A stretch of DNA of 16,873 bases from DASWNP01 sp035537095 (GTDB lineage Bacteria > Acidobacteriota > Blastocatellia > Pyrinomonadales > Pyrinomonadaceae): positions 1-16,873 of the forward strand of contig DATLMV010000152.1 of the NCBI GenBank assembly GCA_035537095.1. The letters are read 5' to 3'. The notes below the pieces were generated by a model. The model saw only the letters and a list, made by a program, of their open reading frames with translations, did no database searches and had not been told where the DNA came from. The translations under genes and the position numbers were made by a program. Positions 1-6,767 of the stretch are shown here, in pieces (the stretch's first letter is position 1; each line of letters begins with the position of its first letter).

Positions 1-1
1 G

Positions 2-106
2 AAAATGTTCCCCAAGAAGATACATGCGACGACGCTTGAAGGGTTTATCTTGAAAATCAGTCTGTTTTTGTTTGCCTATCAAGTTGATAAGGCATTCATT
101 CAATAA
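2..106 (+). CDS. C-terminal tail of an unidentified protein, possibly an IS transposase (partial)
   Basis: An open frame enters from the left edge and stops at TAA 104-106, leaving 34 residues. They are basic and then hydrophobic (KKIHATTLEGF, then ISLFLFAY). The stretch is clearly AT-richer than the rest of the window. It is followed at once by AACTGGCAACTTGGGT (105-120), which resembles an insertion-sequence end. The basic/hydrophobic tail reminds me of C-termini of small DDE transposases, but 34 residues are too few to assign a family. It could also be non-coding. Confidence 0.3.
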   Translation, partial: KMFPKKIHATTLEGFILKISLFLFAYQVDKAFIQ

Positions 107-120
107 CTGGCAACTTGGGT
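105..120. mobile_element. Possible right end of an insertion sequence
   Basis: AACTGGCAACTTGGGT lies immediately after the stop codon of the AT-rich partial frame. Base composition changes soon after it. Ending in a short G/C-rich terminal motif just past a transposase stop is the usual layout of an IS terminal repeat. The matching left end would lie outside the window, so this is an inference from position and composition only. Confidence 0.25.
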
Positions 121-141
121 TATTTACGATTTACGATTCAC
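121..141. repeat. Short dispersed repeat made of TTACGAT-like units
   Basis: Two tandem copies of TTACGAT followed by TCAC. The same unit (ACGATT with small variants) builds both arms of the inverted repeat at 8205-8286, about 8 kb away. This copy has no opposing arm nearby, so it looks like a half-site of the same repeat family. It sits directly beside the putative IS end. Confidence 0.5.
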
Positions 142-155
142 TACTAAAAAGGAAG

Positions 156-189
156 AGACCCGCCGCGCTCTCCCCTTCGCGGCGGGTCT
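156..189 (-). terminator. Rho-independent terminator for the minus-strand glycine-zipper gene
   Basis: A perfect 12-bp stem (156-167 with 178-189) closes a 10-nt loop. Read on the minus strand, the stem is followed by CTTCCTTTTTAG, a U-rich tract. That orientation fits transcription from the gene ending at 346. The stem is very GC-rich (ACCCGCCGCG core). Confidence 0.7.
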
Positions 190-265
190 ATTCTGTGCGG
201 TCGCTCACTTACGTCCTGACAGGGGCGACCGAACTCGTTGGTTAACCAATACTCTGAATTTTGTT

Positions 266-305
266 GGAAGCCCGCCCGCGCTCTCCCCTTCGCAAACGGG
301 CTTCC
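266..305. terminator. Second hairpin, possible additional terminator
   Basis: GGAAGCCCG (266-274) pairs with CGGGCTTCC (297-305). The plus-strand side is followed by TTCGTTTCG, while the minus side lacks a T tract. The loop holds an 18-nt sequence (276-293) identical to one in the hairpin at 156-189 (163-180). It is the first hairpin reached by transcripts leaving the minus-strand gene, so it may add to termination or stabilise the 3' end. Confidence 0.4.
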
Positions 306-345
306 TTCGTTTCGACAACCGTGAGGTCGTCGAACTTGGATAAAC

Positions 346-1068
346 TTAACGGACGTTGGAGGCGGTCATCGTGATGCTCTGGTTGAGAATCACGCCGAAC
401 TCCGTGCCGGACTTCACTTCGGCCTCCTGCTCCTTCTCATAGACACGCGCTCCCGTGCCGAGCGCGCCGCCGATGATCGCGCCGATGGCCGCACCCTTGC
501 CGCCGCCCGCAATCGCGCCGATGAGCGCGCCGCCCGCCGCGCCGCCGCCGATGAAGATGGCGTTGCGCTTGTCGTTGCCGCGACCCGAAACCGTGCCTTC
601 GTTGTCGGCGTTCGCGCCGTCGGTCTGCAAGGTGGTGAGCGAGCCGTTGATGGCGTGGCGCACGCCGTTGGGCAACTCAATCGAGTTGAACGCGACGGCG
701 ATGCTGCCCGCCTTGCGTCTCTGCGCGCGGTTGACGGAAGTCACTCTGCCCCAGACGCGGCTGCCGACCGGAACGACTTCGACGCCGCTCCCGGCATAGA
801 CCGGCTCGGTCACGTTCGCCGAGAAGCGGTCGCCGATGCGCGCCGTGCGCGAACTGAGTTGCTCGTTCATCCGGACGCGAATAATCGTGTCGCGCGCGAC
901 GGTGTAGCGCGGCGTCACGGGGACGGTTCGCACGACGCGTGTGTTTCTGCGCAGGCGCGGCGAACGGCGTCTCTGCGCCGACGCCGGAATGATGCTCGCG
1001 GCCATGATGGCGATGAGCACCAGAAAGCTGATAGCGCGTTGCGCCAGTTTGTGATTGATCTTGGTCAT
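346..1068 (-). CDS. Secreted protein with C-terminal glycine-zipper segment, function unknown
   Basis: A 240-residue protein with a typical signal peptide: basic N-terminus, hydrophobic core at about residues 13-27, and an ASA-Q cleavage site near residue 31. A strongly basic RRRSPRLRR stretch follows. Residues about 55-150 form a beta-rich region containing an RVRMNEQLSS motif and a GSRVWGRV motif. Residues about 171-206 are an alternating Gly/Ala glycine zipper (GGGAAGGALIGAIAGGG), which usually inserts in or packs against membranes. The start is supported by GGAG nine bases upstream of ATG 1066-1068. The gene stands alone, followed by two hairpins. The overall design suggests an outer-membrane or periplasmic protein, but I do not recognise a specific function. 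Confidence 0.8.
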   Translation of the reverse strand: MTKINHKLAQRAISFLVLIAIMAASIIPASAQRRRSPRLRRNTRVVRTVPVTPRYTVARDTIIRVRMNEQLSSRTARIGDRFSANVTEPVYAGSGVEVVPVGSRVWGRVTSVNRAQRRKAGSIAVAFNSIELPNGVRHAINGSLTTLQTDGANADNEGTVSGRGNDKRNAIFIGGGAAGGALIGAIAGGGKGAAIGAIIGGALGTGARVYEKEQEAEVKSGTEFGVILNQSITMTASNVR

Positions 1069-1496
1069 CTGAAATCTCTCCTCTGCGACTCGGTCGCGCT
1101 CTGTTGTTTAACTCATCCCCCCACGCGCGACGCTGAGGTCGTGACTATGGTAGTGCAATGAGCGTGCCACGTTTGACGGATGCGAAGGTGTTGTTTGTAA
1201 CTCTTGTATTTAAAGGAAATATCCCGCGCAAGTCAAGCGGCGGCGACGGTCGAAAGGCGTGCTGGCGGAGGATTCGTGCGCGAGAAACGCGTCGTCTGCA
1301 CTAAATGGTATGGCCCCGGAGCGAGGCGAAAAAGTGCGCGCGGAAGGCGCGGAAAAGAGGGTCGAATTTGTTTGCGCCGGACATTCGTCTGAGACGCTTT
1401 TTGGTGTAAGCTAAACGAAATCAAACAGCGAGCAGGAGCGTCTGAGAAATTTCGCTTTGCGACATCCGATCACGTTTGAATAAAAAGGAGACCGAT
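1069..1496. other. 428-bp intergenic region with no supported gene
   Basis: This gap lies between the divergent glycine-zipper gene and the peroxiredoxin gene, so it must hold both promoters. It includes an AT-richer patch at about 1190-1222. I could not identify a convincing -35/-10 pair on either strand. The short open frames here (for example 1204-1392) have no recognisable protein signature and no good ribosome binding site. The peroxiredoxin ribosome site AAGGAG is at 1485-1490. Confidence 0.5.
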
Positions 1497-2162
1497 ATGA
1501 GTACCCCGTCAATGGCCGCGCAAGAGGGCGCGCCCTCCCTGCCGCGCATCAACGATGCGGCCCCCGATTTTGAAGCCAAGTCAACGCAAGGCCCGCTCAA
1601 ATTATCCGACTACAAGGGCAAGTGGGTCGTGCTCTTTTCGCATCCGGCAGACTTCACGCCCGTCTGCACCACCGAGTTTGTCGAGTTCGCCAAACGCTCC
1701 GACGAGTTCAAGCAACGCAACACGCAACTGATCGGCCTCTCGGTTGATTCCGTTCCGGCGCACATCGCTTGGATCAGAAACATCGAGCAGCACTTCGGCG
1801 TCAAGATTGACTTTCCCGTCATCGCCGATCTGGACACGAAGGTCGCGCAACGCTACGGGCTGATTCATCCCGAAGCCTCGGAGACGGCCACCGTCCGCGC
1901 CGTCTTCATCATTGACGAGAAGCAGAAGGTGCGCGGCATCATCTATTACCCGATGACCTGCGGGCGCAACATAGACGAGGTGATGCGCGCCGTCGAGGCG
2001 ATGCAGACGGCGGACGCCAACGCCTGCGCGACGCCCGCCAACTGGCGACCCGGCGACAAGGTGGTCGTGCCGCCGCCGCAAACCACCGACGACGCCGAGA
2101 AGCGTCTCCAATCGGACTACGAAGTGACCGACTGGTATTTCTCAAAGAGGAGCTTGAGTTAA
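1497..2162 (+). CDS. Peroxiredoxin, Prx6-like (1-Cys) subfamily
   Basis: A thioredoxin-fold peroxidase of 221 residues that reduces H2O2 and organic peroxides in the cytoplasm. The peroxidatic cysteine is Cys57 in PADFTPVCTTEF. The Prx6 subfamily is indicated by the long C-terminal part with GRNIDEVMR (about 156-164) and ATPANWRPGDKVVVPPP (about 178-194); the length also fits Prx6 proteins (about 215-225). ATG 1497 is preferred over an in-frame TTG at 1476, because AAGGAG ends six bases before it. Two extra cysteines, Cys155 (MTCGRN) and Cys177 (NACATP), could act as resolving residues, as in archaeal relatives; that is inference. The gene appears monocistronic, separated from cysM by a structured 174-bp gap. 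Confidence 0.95.
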   Translation: MSTPSMAAQEGAPSLPRINDAAPDFEAKSTQGPLKLSDYKGKWVVLFSHPADFTPVCTTEFVEFAKRSDEFKQRNTQLIGLSVDSVPAHIAWIRNIEQHFGVKIDFPVIADLDTKVAQRYGLIHPEASETATVRAVFIIDEKQKVRGIIYYPMTCGRNIDEVMRAVEAMQTADANACATPANWRPGDKVVVPPPQTTDDAEKRLQSDYEVTDWYFSKRSLS

Positions 2163-2190
2163 CGACGCGCTTCATCAATCGCCGACGTGA

Positions 2191-2282
2191 GCGTCGCAGC
2201 ACGCAGAGACGAGGGACAGGTTAAAAGATAAGTCGAAGTCGGGCTTTTTTATCTTTCCGCGCCGTCTCTTAACCTGCGACGC
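2191..2282 (+). terminator. Nested inverted repeats after the peroxiredoxin gene, probable terminator structure
   Basis: Four pairs of complementary segments nest in order: 2191-2199 with 2274-2282 (9 bp), 2205-2210 with 2264-2269, 2217-2224 with 2269-2276 (8 bp, CAGGTTAA/TTAACCTG), and 2224-2231 with 2249-2256 (8 bp, AAAGATAA/TTATCTTT). Some share bases, so they are partly alternative pairings. A run of six T lies at 2245-2250 inside the innermost arm. The position between two same-strand genes fits a terminator or a 3' stabilising hairpin. Confidence 0.5.
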
Positions 2283-2336
2283 TTCCGTTGACGCTCGACG
2301 TTTGGCAACGCGCTGCGCGTTTGACCGTATCTTTGT

Positions 2337-3281
2337 ATGAGAGAGACGCTTTTCGCAGAACCGGAACGAGACGCTGTGCGCGGCGACCTCCTGCGCTACA
2401 TCGGCGGGACGCCGCTCGTCAGTCTCCCGCGCATCGCGCGCTCGCTCCCCAAAGGCGTGGAGCTTTACGCGAAGGCGGAACACCTCAACCCCGGCGGCTC
2501 CGTCAAAGACCGCGCCGCGCTGGCGATGATTCTCGACGGCGAGCGCACCGGGCGTCTGTCCGCAGGCAAGACCATCCTCGACGCGACGAGTGGCAACACC
2601 GGCATCGCCTACGCGTTGATCGGCGCGGCGCGCGGCTACCCCGTCACGCTCTGCCTGCCGAAGAACGCGAGCGTCGAGCGCAAGCGCATCCTGCGTATCT
2701 ACGGCGCGGAGTTGATCGAGACAGACCCGATGTCGGGCACGGACGGCGCGCAGATTCGCGCACGCGAACTCGCGTCGAATGAACCGGAGAAATATTTTTA
2801 TCCAGACCAGTACAACAACGAGGCCAACTGGCGCGCGCACTACCTGACGACCGCGCCCGAAATCTGGGGACAGACCGAAGGGCGCATCACGCACTTCGTC
2901 GCGGGGCTCGGCACTTCGGGTACGTTCGTCGGAACGACCCGCCGCCTGCGCGAGTTGAATCCGGAGTTGCGCGCCGTCTCCATGCAGCCGGACTCGCCGC
3001 TGCACGGCCTCGAAGGCATGAAACACATGCAGACCGCGCTCGTCCCCGGCATCTACGATGCGTCGCTCGCGGACGAGGCGGTCGAAACGGCGACCGAAGA
3101 CGCGCAGGCGATGGCGCGTCGTCTCGCGCGTGAAGAGGGCTTGTTTGTCGGCGTCAGTTCGGGCGCGAACGTTTCCGCCGCGCTCCGCTACGCGCAGCGA
3201 CTCGCGGCGGGTTCGGTCGTCGTCACGATTCTCTGCGACGGCGGCGGCAGGTATCTGAGCGACGGGTTCTGGCAGGAGTGA
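2337..3281 (+). CDS. cysM: PLP-dependent cysteine synthase, CysM-like
   Basis: A 314-residue fold-type II PLP enzyme of the CysK/CysM family, which joins an activated serine with a sulfur donor to make cysteine. The Schiff-base lysine is Lys57 in NPGGSVKDR. The substrate loop SGNTG is 85-89 and the phosphate-binding GTSGT is 192-196. The stretch THFVAGLGTSGT and the neighbouring mec and CysO-like genes point to the CysM branch that uses a protein thiocarboxylate. However, the segment QPDSPLHGLEGMKHM occupies the place where the O-phosphoserine-specific M. tuberculosis enzyme carries EPRYGEG, so the serine substrate may differ. There is no clear Shine-Dalgarno before ATG 2337, and a GTG at about 2376 is a less likely alternative. 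Mec starts 27 bp downstream. Confidence 0.9.
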   Translation: MRETLFAEPERDAVRGDLLRYIGGTPLVSLPRIARSLPKGVELYAKAEHLNPGGSVKDRAALAMILDGERTGRLSAGKTILDATSGNTGIAYALIGAARGYPVTLCLPKNASVERKRILRIYGAELIETDPMSGTDGAQIRARELASNEPEKYFYPDQYNNEANWRAHYLTTAPEIWGQTEGRITHFVAGLGTSGTFVGTTRRLRELNPELRAVSMQPDSPLHGLEGMKHMQTALVPGIYDASLADEAVETATEDAQAMARRLAREEGLFVGVSSGANVSAALRYAQRLAAGSVVVTILCDGGGRYLSDGFWQE

Positions 3282-3308
3282 GCAGGCGGCAAGCGAGATG
3301 ATTCGACG

Positions 3309-3743
3309 ATGATTCGACTGGGCGCGCAGCAACTCGAAGAGATTCGCCGTCAGGGCGAACAGGAATACCCGCACGAGTGCTGCGGGCTGCTGCTCGGTCG
3401 CATCGCGGACGACGGCGCGAAGACGGTCGCGGAAGTTTACCCGGTCTCGAACGCGCGCGAGGCGGAGGCGCGCCACAATCGCTCGCTGATTCTGCCGGAC
3501 GAATACATGCGCGGCGAGCGTCATGCGCGCGCGCGGCGTCTCGATGTCGTCGGCAACTATCATTCGCATCCGGATCATCCGGCTGTGCCCTCGCAGTTCG
3601 ATCTGGAACACGCTTGGCCCACTTGGTCGTACATCATCGTCTCGGTACGCGAGGGGCGCGCGGGCGAACTCCGTTCGTGGGAGTTGGAGGCGGATCGCTC
3701 GCGCTTCAACGAAGAGGAGTTGGTCGGAAGGGATGAGGCATGA
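3309..3743 (+). CDS. mec: Mec-like JAMM/JAB zinc metallopeptidase
   Basis: A 144-residue peptidase of the Mpr1/Pad1 (M67) family. It shows a complete JAMM signature: catalytic Glu23 in HECCGLLLG, then His85-x-His87, seven residues, Ser95, two residues, Asp98 (HSHPDHPAVPSQFD). In mycobacteria the homologue Mec+ hydrolyses the CysO-cysteine adduct to release cysteine; the related QbsD trims a carrier-protein tail to expose Gly-Gly. Placement between cysM and the CysO-like fusion supports one or both of these roles. Its stop codon overlaps the next start as ATGA (3740-3743), so translation is probably coupled. The length is normal for stand-alone bacterial JAMM proteins. Confidence 0.92.
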   Translation: MIRLGAQQLEEIRRQGEQEYPHECCGLLLGRIADDGAKTVAEVYPVSNAREAEARHNRSLILPDEYMRGERHARARRLDVVGNYHSHPDHPAVPSQFDLEHAWPTWSYIIVSVREGRAGELRSWELEADRSRFNEEELVGRDEA

Positions 3744-4780
3744 GAAACAATCTCTCACGGAAACTCTCCACATCGCTGACATTGATATTCGCGTCGCTCT
3801 GCTGCGCCGGAGGTTTCGCGCAGGTCGCGCGGGCGCAGTTTATCACGCTCCCACCCGCGCAGGAGGTAGCAGAGCCCGCAAAAGTTCTCGTCACAGAGAA
3901 GTTCGACGAGTACGGTGATATCAGACATTGTGACGAGAGCGCGCGTCTCGACAACTTCGCCATCGCCCTCCAGAACGAGTCGAAGCTCAAGGGTTATCTT
4001 CTCATCTACGTCGGCAAGGATGATTTACCCGGTAAGATTCCGAGTATCTTGGCGCGCGCTCAGGGCTATCTCACCAACGAGCGCGGCCTCGCAGCCGAAC
4101 GCTTGACGGTCGTCAACGCAGGTTATCGTGCGCAGAGAACAGTCGAGTTATGGGTGGTCGCGCCAGACGACCCCGCACCCACTCCGACCGACACCATTAT
4201 CGTCAATAGAGATGAGAATGAGGCGTATCTTTTTAATCACGGGTACGTTCAAGACGACGATAATCGGGCGGAAGATTGGGACGCGCTGAACCCCGACGCT
4301 GAAACAGCCGAACAGTCGGCAAACGAAGCAGAGCCGACGCCGGACGAGATCGCAAACGAGGTTCAAGCGACCGAAGAGACCGCCGCAGAAGAGACGCCCG
4401 TCGAAGAACCCTCTTTTGCAGAACCTCCGAGAGTACCGGCGACAAACATCAGTTTGCTCTGGAATGCGGGGGCGTATGTCGAGGCTTTGCGAGCGCGGGC
4501 GAACAATCGCGCGTGCATTATCTACTACAACGATCCGGAGCAATACGACGCCCGCAAGATGCATGAACTGGTCGAGGCAGCGCGCGCCGAGTTGAGCACT
4601 AAACACGGCATCAAGCCGGACAAGATTGTGACTATCTTCGGCGGCTACGCAGGCATAGACGCAGCCGATATGGAACTCTGGGTCGTGCCGGAGAAGGCCG
4701 CGCTGCCCGTGCCGAAGGTTTACAAAAAACCGGAGCCGGAAGCGCAGGAGGACGTAAAAGAGGCGACCCGAGAACCGTAA
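3740..4780 (+). CDS. Secreted protein with a duplicated domain, function unknown
   Basis: A 346-residue protein with a signal peptide (core about residues 12-27, cleavage after the ARA at 30-32). Two copies of the same roughly 85-residue domain can be aligned. The first runs from about 53 to 142 and ends NAGYRAQRTVELWVVAP; the second runs from about 240 to 317 and ends GGYAGIDAADMELWVVPE. Each has a central hydrophobic strand (LLIYVG or CIIYYN) and a helix with KHG/ERG before the closing strand. An acidic Glu/Ala/Pro-rich linker (about 185-240) joins them, and the C-terminal tail is charged. The domain resembles the OmpA-C-like alpha/beta pattern, but I do not recognise it. It is translationally coupled to mec, which is odd because mec should be cytoplasmic. 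Confidence 0.82.
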   Translation: MRNNLSRKLSTSLTLIFASLCCAGGFAQVARAQFITLPPAQEVAEPAKVLVTEKFDEYGDIRHCDESARLDNFAIALQNESKLKGYLLIYVGKDDLPGKIPSILARAQGYLTNERGLAAERLTVVNAGYRAQRTVELWVVAPDDPAPTPTDTIIVNRDENEAYLFNHGYVQDDDNRAEDWDALNPDAETAEQSANEAEPTPDEIANEVQATEETAAEETPVEEPSFAEPPRVPATNISLLWNAGAYVEALRARANNRACIIYYNDPEQYDARKMHELVEAARAELSTKHGIKPDKIVTIFGGYAGIDAADMELWVVPEKAALPVPKVYKKPEPEAQEDVKEATREP

Positions 4781-4793
4781 CGGTTCTTTAATT
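4771..4793 (+). terminator. Weak hairpin overlapping a stop codon
   Basis: AGAACC (4771-4776) pairs with GGTTCT (4782-4787), with the stop codon TAA in the loop, followed by TTAATT. Stem and U-tract are both short, so it may attenuate rather than end transcription before the downstream fusion gene. Confidence 0.35.
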
Positions 4794-4906
4794 GGTCTCC
4801 GGCAACGTTTGCGGGAGCTATCGTTTGGGCTTTGAAAGAACAGCGCGCGCCGTTTGAGCGAACGCGGGGCGCGTGTGGATTCGGGAAACGTGAAGGAGTT
4901 TGATAA

Positions 4907-6400
4907 ATGCCGGTCACAATTTTGATACCGACAGCGCTGCGTCAATACGCGGGTGGAAAGTCGGAGATAGAGGTCGAGGGGCGGACGGTGGGCGAGGCGT
5001 TAGACAGTTTGACGGGCGCGCACGCCGAGTTGCGCAAGCATCTCTACGACGACCAGAACGCCTTGCGCAATTTCGTCAACGTCTATCTCAACGACGAAGA
5101 CATCCGCCACGCCGAACGCTTGCAGACGCCCGTTAAAGAGGGCGACACGCTGATGATAGTGCCCGCGATTGCTGGCGGCGCGACGACTGAAGAAGAGGTC
5201 GCGGGTGCGTCTTCGGTCGCCGGGTCGGCGTCGCTCTCGAACGAGGAGATCGCGCGTTATAGCCGTCATCTCATCATGCCGGAAGTAGGCATGGAGGGGC
5301 AGCGAAAGTTGAAGGCGGCGAGCGTTTTGATGATCGGCACGGGGGGCTTGGGCGCGCCGCTCGGGATGTATCTGGCGGCGGCGGGCGTCGGTCGTCTCGG
5401 CATCGTTGACTTCGACGTGGTTGATTCGTCGAACCTGCAACGCCAGATCGTGCACGGGACGCGTGATGTCGGTCGTCCGAAAATCGAGTCGGCGCGCGAC
5501 CGCCTGAGCGACATCAACCCGCACGTCCGAATCGAAACCTACGAGACGCGCCTGACGAGCGACAACGCGCTGGAACTCTTCCGCGACTATGACATCATCG
5601 TTGACGGCACGGACAATTTCCCGACGCGTTATCTCGTCAACGATGCGTGCGTGCTCGCGGGCAAGCCGAACGTCTATGGCTCGATCTTTCGTTTCGAGGG
5701 ACAGGCGAGCGTCTTCTGGGCCGAGCGCGGCGCGTGCTATCGCTGCTTGTATCCGGAGCCACCGCCGCCGGGCCTCGTCCCGAGTTGCGCCGAAGGCGGC
5801 GTGCTCGGCGTGTTGCCCGGAATCGTCGGCGCGATTCAGGCCAACGAAACCATCAAACTCATACTCGGCGCGGGCGAACCGCTCATCAACCGCCTGCTTC
5901 TCTTCGACGCATGGAAGATGCGCTTCCGCGAGTTGAAGTTGCGGAAAGACCCGGCGTGTCCGGTCTGCGGCGAGCAGGCGACGATCAGAGAGTTGATTGA
6001 CTACGAAGCGTTCTGCGGGCTGCGACCGCCGACAGCCGGAGCGACGAACGCCACCAACACGACGGAGGAGAAAGCACAGATGGAAGAGATGACCGCCACC
6101 GAACTCAAACAGCGTCTCGATAAAGGCGACGACATTCAGATTATAGACGTGCGCGAGCCGAACGAATTCGAGATCGGGCGCATCCCCAATTCGAACCTGA
6201 TTCCGCTCGGGCAGGTCGTCGGGCGCATGAGCGAGATTGACGCCAGCCGCGAGACGGTCGTCCATTGCAAGATGGGAGGCCGCAGCGCCAAAGCCATCGA
6301 AGCCTTGCAGCGCGCGGGCTTCACAGGTCGCCTCGTCAATCTCAAGGGCGGCATCAACGCGTGGTCTAACGAAGTTGACCCGAGCGTGCCGAAGTACTGA
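4907..6400 (+). CDS. CysO-like sulfur carrier + MoeZ/ThiF-type E1 + rhodanese fusion
   Basis: A 497-residue three-domain protein. Residues 1-91 are a ubiquitin-fold sulfur carrier very like mycobacterial CysO (IPTALRQYAGG, NVYLNDEDIRH) and end in PAIAGG, with Gly90-Gly91. After a short Ala/Ser/Glu linker, residues about 110-365 are an E1-like adenylyltransferase: ATP loop GTGGLGAP 144-151, zinc ligands Cys277/Cys280 and Cys351/Cys354, and the conserved Cys294 in VPSCAEGGVLG. Residues about 393-497 are a rhodanese domain with active-site Cys454 in HCKMGGRS. E1-rhodanese proteins (MoeZ) adenylate and thiocarboxylate the carrier glycine. The start is fixed by AAGGAG 4893-4898. Unusually, the Gly-Gly is internal, not C-terminal, so proteolysis is expected before charging. 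Confidence 0.93.
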   Translation: MPVTILIPTALRQYAGGKSEIEVEGRTVGEALDSLTGAHAELRKHLYDDQNALRNFVNVYLNDEDIRHAERLQTPVKEGDTLMIVPAIAGGATTEEEVAGASSVAGSASLSNEEIARYSRHLIMPEVGMEGQRKLKAASVLMIGTGGLGAPLGMYLAAAGVGRLGIVDFDVVDSSNLQRQIVHGTRDVGRPKIESARDRLSDINPHVRIETYETRLTSDNALELFRDYDIIVDGTDNFPTRYLVNDACVLAGKPNVYGSIFRFEGQASVFWAERGACYRCLYPEPPPPGLVPSCAEGGVLGVLPGIVGAIQANETIKLILGAGEPLINRLLLFDAWKMRFRELKLRKDPACPVCGEQATIRELIDYEAFCGLRPPTAGATNATNTTEEKAQMEEMTATELKQRLDKGDDIQIIDVREPNEFEIGRIPNSNLIPLGQVVGRMSEIDASRETVVHCKMGGRSAKAIEALQRAGFTGRLVNLKGGINAWSNEVDPSVPKY

Positions 6401-6420
6401 AAAGGGAAGGGGAGAGACGC

Positions 6421-6600
6421 GTGGAAAAAGATGAGGCTGTGAAGGAGTCTGCCGACGAGACGACGAATGAGCGTGCGGGAGAGCGCGGCGACGTGACCGA
6501 CGCGGACGCGCCGACCGACGTCGAAGAGAACGAGGGCTTGAGCACCGTGCTCAGCGCCGAGCCTTTCACGGGCGTGCAGGCGGACGAGGGCGACGAGTAG
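6421..6600 (+). CDS. Small acidic protein at the end of the sulfur cluster
   Basis: A 59-residue frame starting at GTG 6421, 20 bp after the fusion gene and preceded by a strong purine-rich site (AGGGGAGAG). It is dominated by Glu, Asp, Thr and Ala with no hydrophobic core, ending in QADEGDE, so it is probably disordered. It ends just before the cluster's terminator, which supports real translation as the last gene of the operon. I recognise no family. It could be a regulatory or tether peptide, or simply a lineage-specific small protein. Confidence 0.55.
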   Translation: MEKDEAVKESADETTNERAGERGDVTDADAPTDVEENEGLSTVLSAEPFTGVQADEGDE

Positions 6601-6621
6601 GCGCGACAAGCAATCGAAAAG

Positions 6622-6668
6622 AGAGAACGCCTGCGGGACTAACTCCCGCAGGCGTTCTCTTTCTTTGC
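6622..6668. terminator. Strong bidirectional terminator between convergent genes
   Basis: A perfect 17-bp stem (6622-6638 with 6644-6660) closes a 5-nt CTAAC loop. On the plus strand TTCTTT follows; on the minus strand the flank reads CTTTTCG. It therefore ends the plus-strand sulfur cluster and can also end the minus-strand ferritin-like gene. Confidence 0.9.
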
Positions 6669-6767
6669 CGGACTTCCGGCGCGAAGTTGTCAGACTTTGC
6701 CGAAAGACGCGTCCGCTCCGTTTGCCCGTCTCGCCTGTATAGTTGATGGGCCGACAGGGGCGTCCGG

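Noticed and set aside
1204..1392. Short open frames in the 1069-1496 gap
   Set aside because: No ribosome site of note, biased composition, frames open on both strands at once; best seen as chance in GC-rich DNA.
1476..1496. TTG upstream start for the peroxiredoxin
   Set aside because: The AAGGAG site falls inside this extension and is correctly spaced for ATG 1497.
2175..3782. 535-codon open frame on the minus strand
   Set aside because: It lies wholly opposite cysM and mec, both with full catalytic motifs. Its protein is Arg/Ala/Val-rich without domains, as expected from the mirror frame of GC-rich genes.
5000..6265. 421-codon open frame on the minus strand
   Set aside because: It is opposite the carrier-E1-rhodanese fusion and shows no domain of its own.
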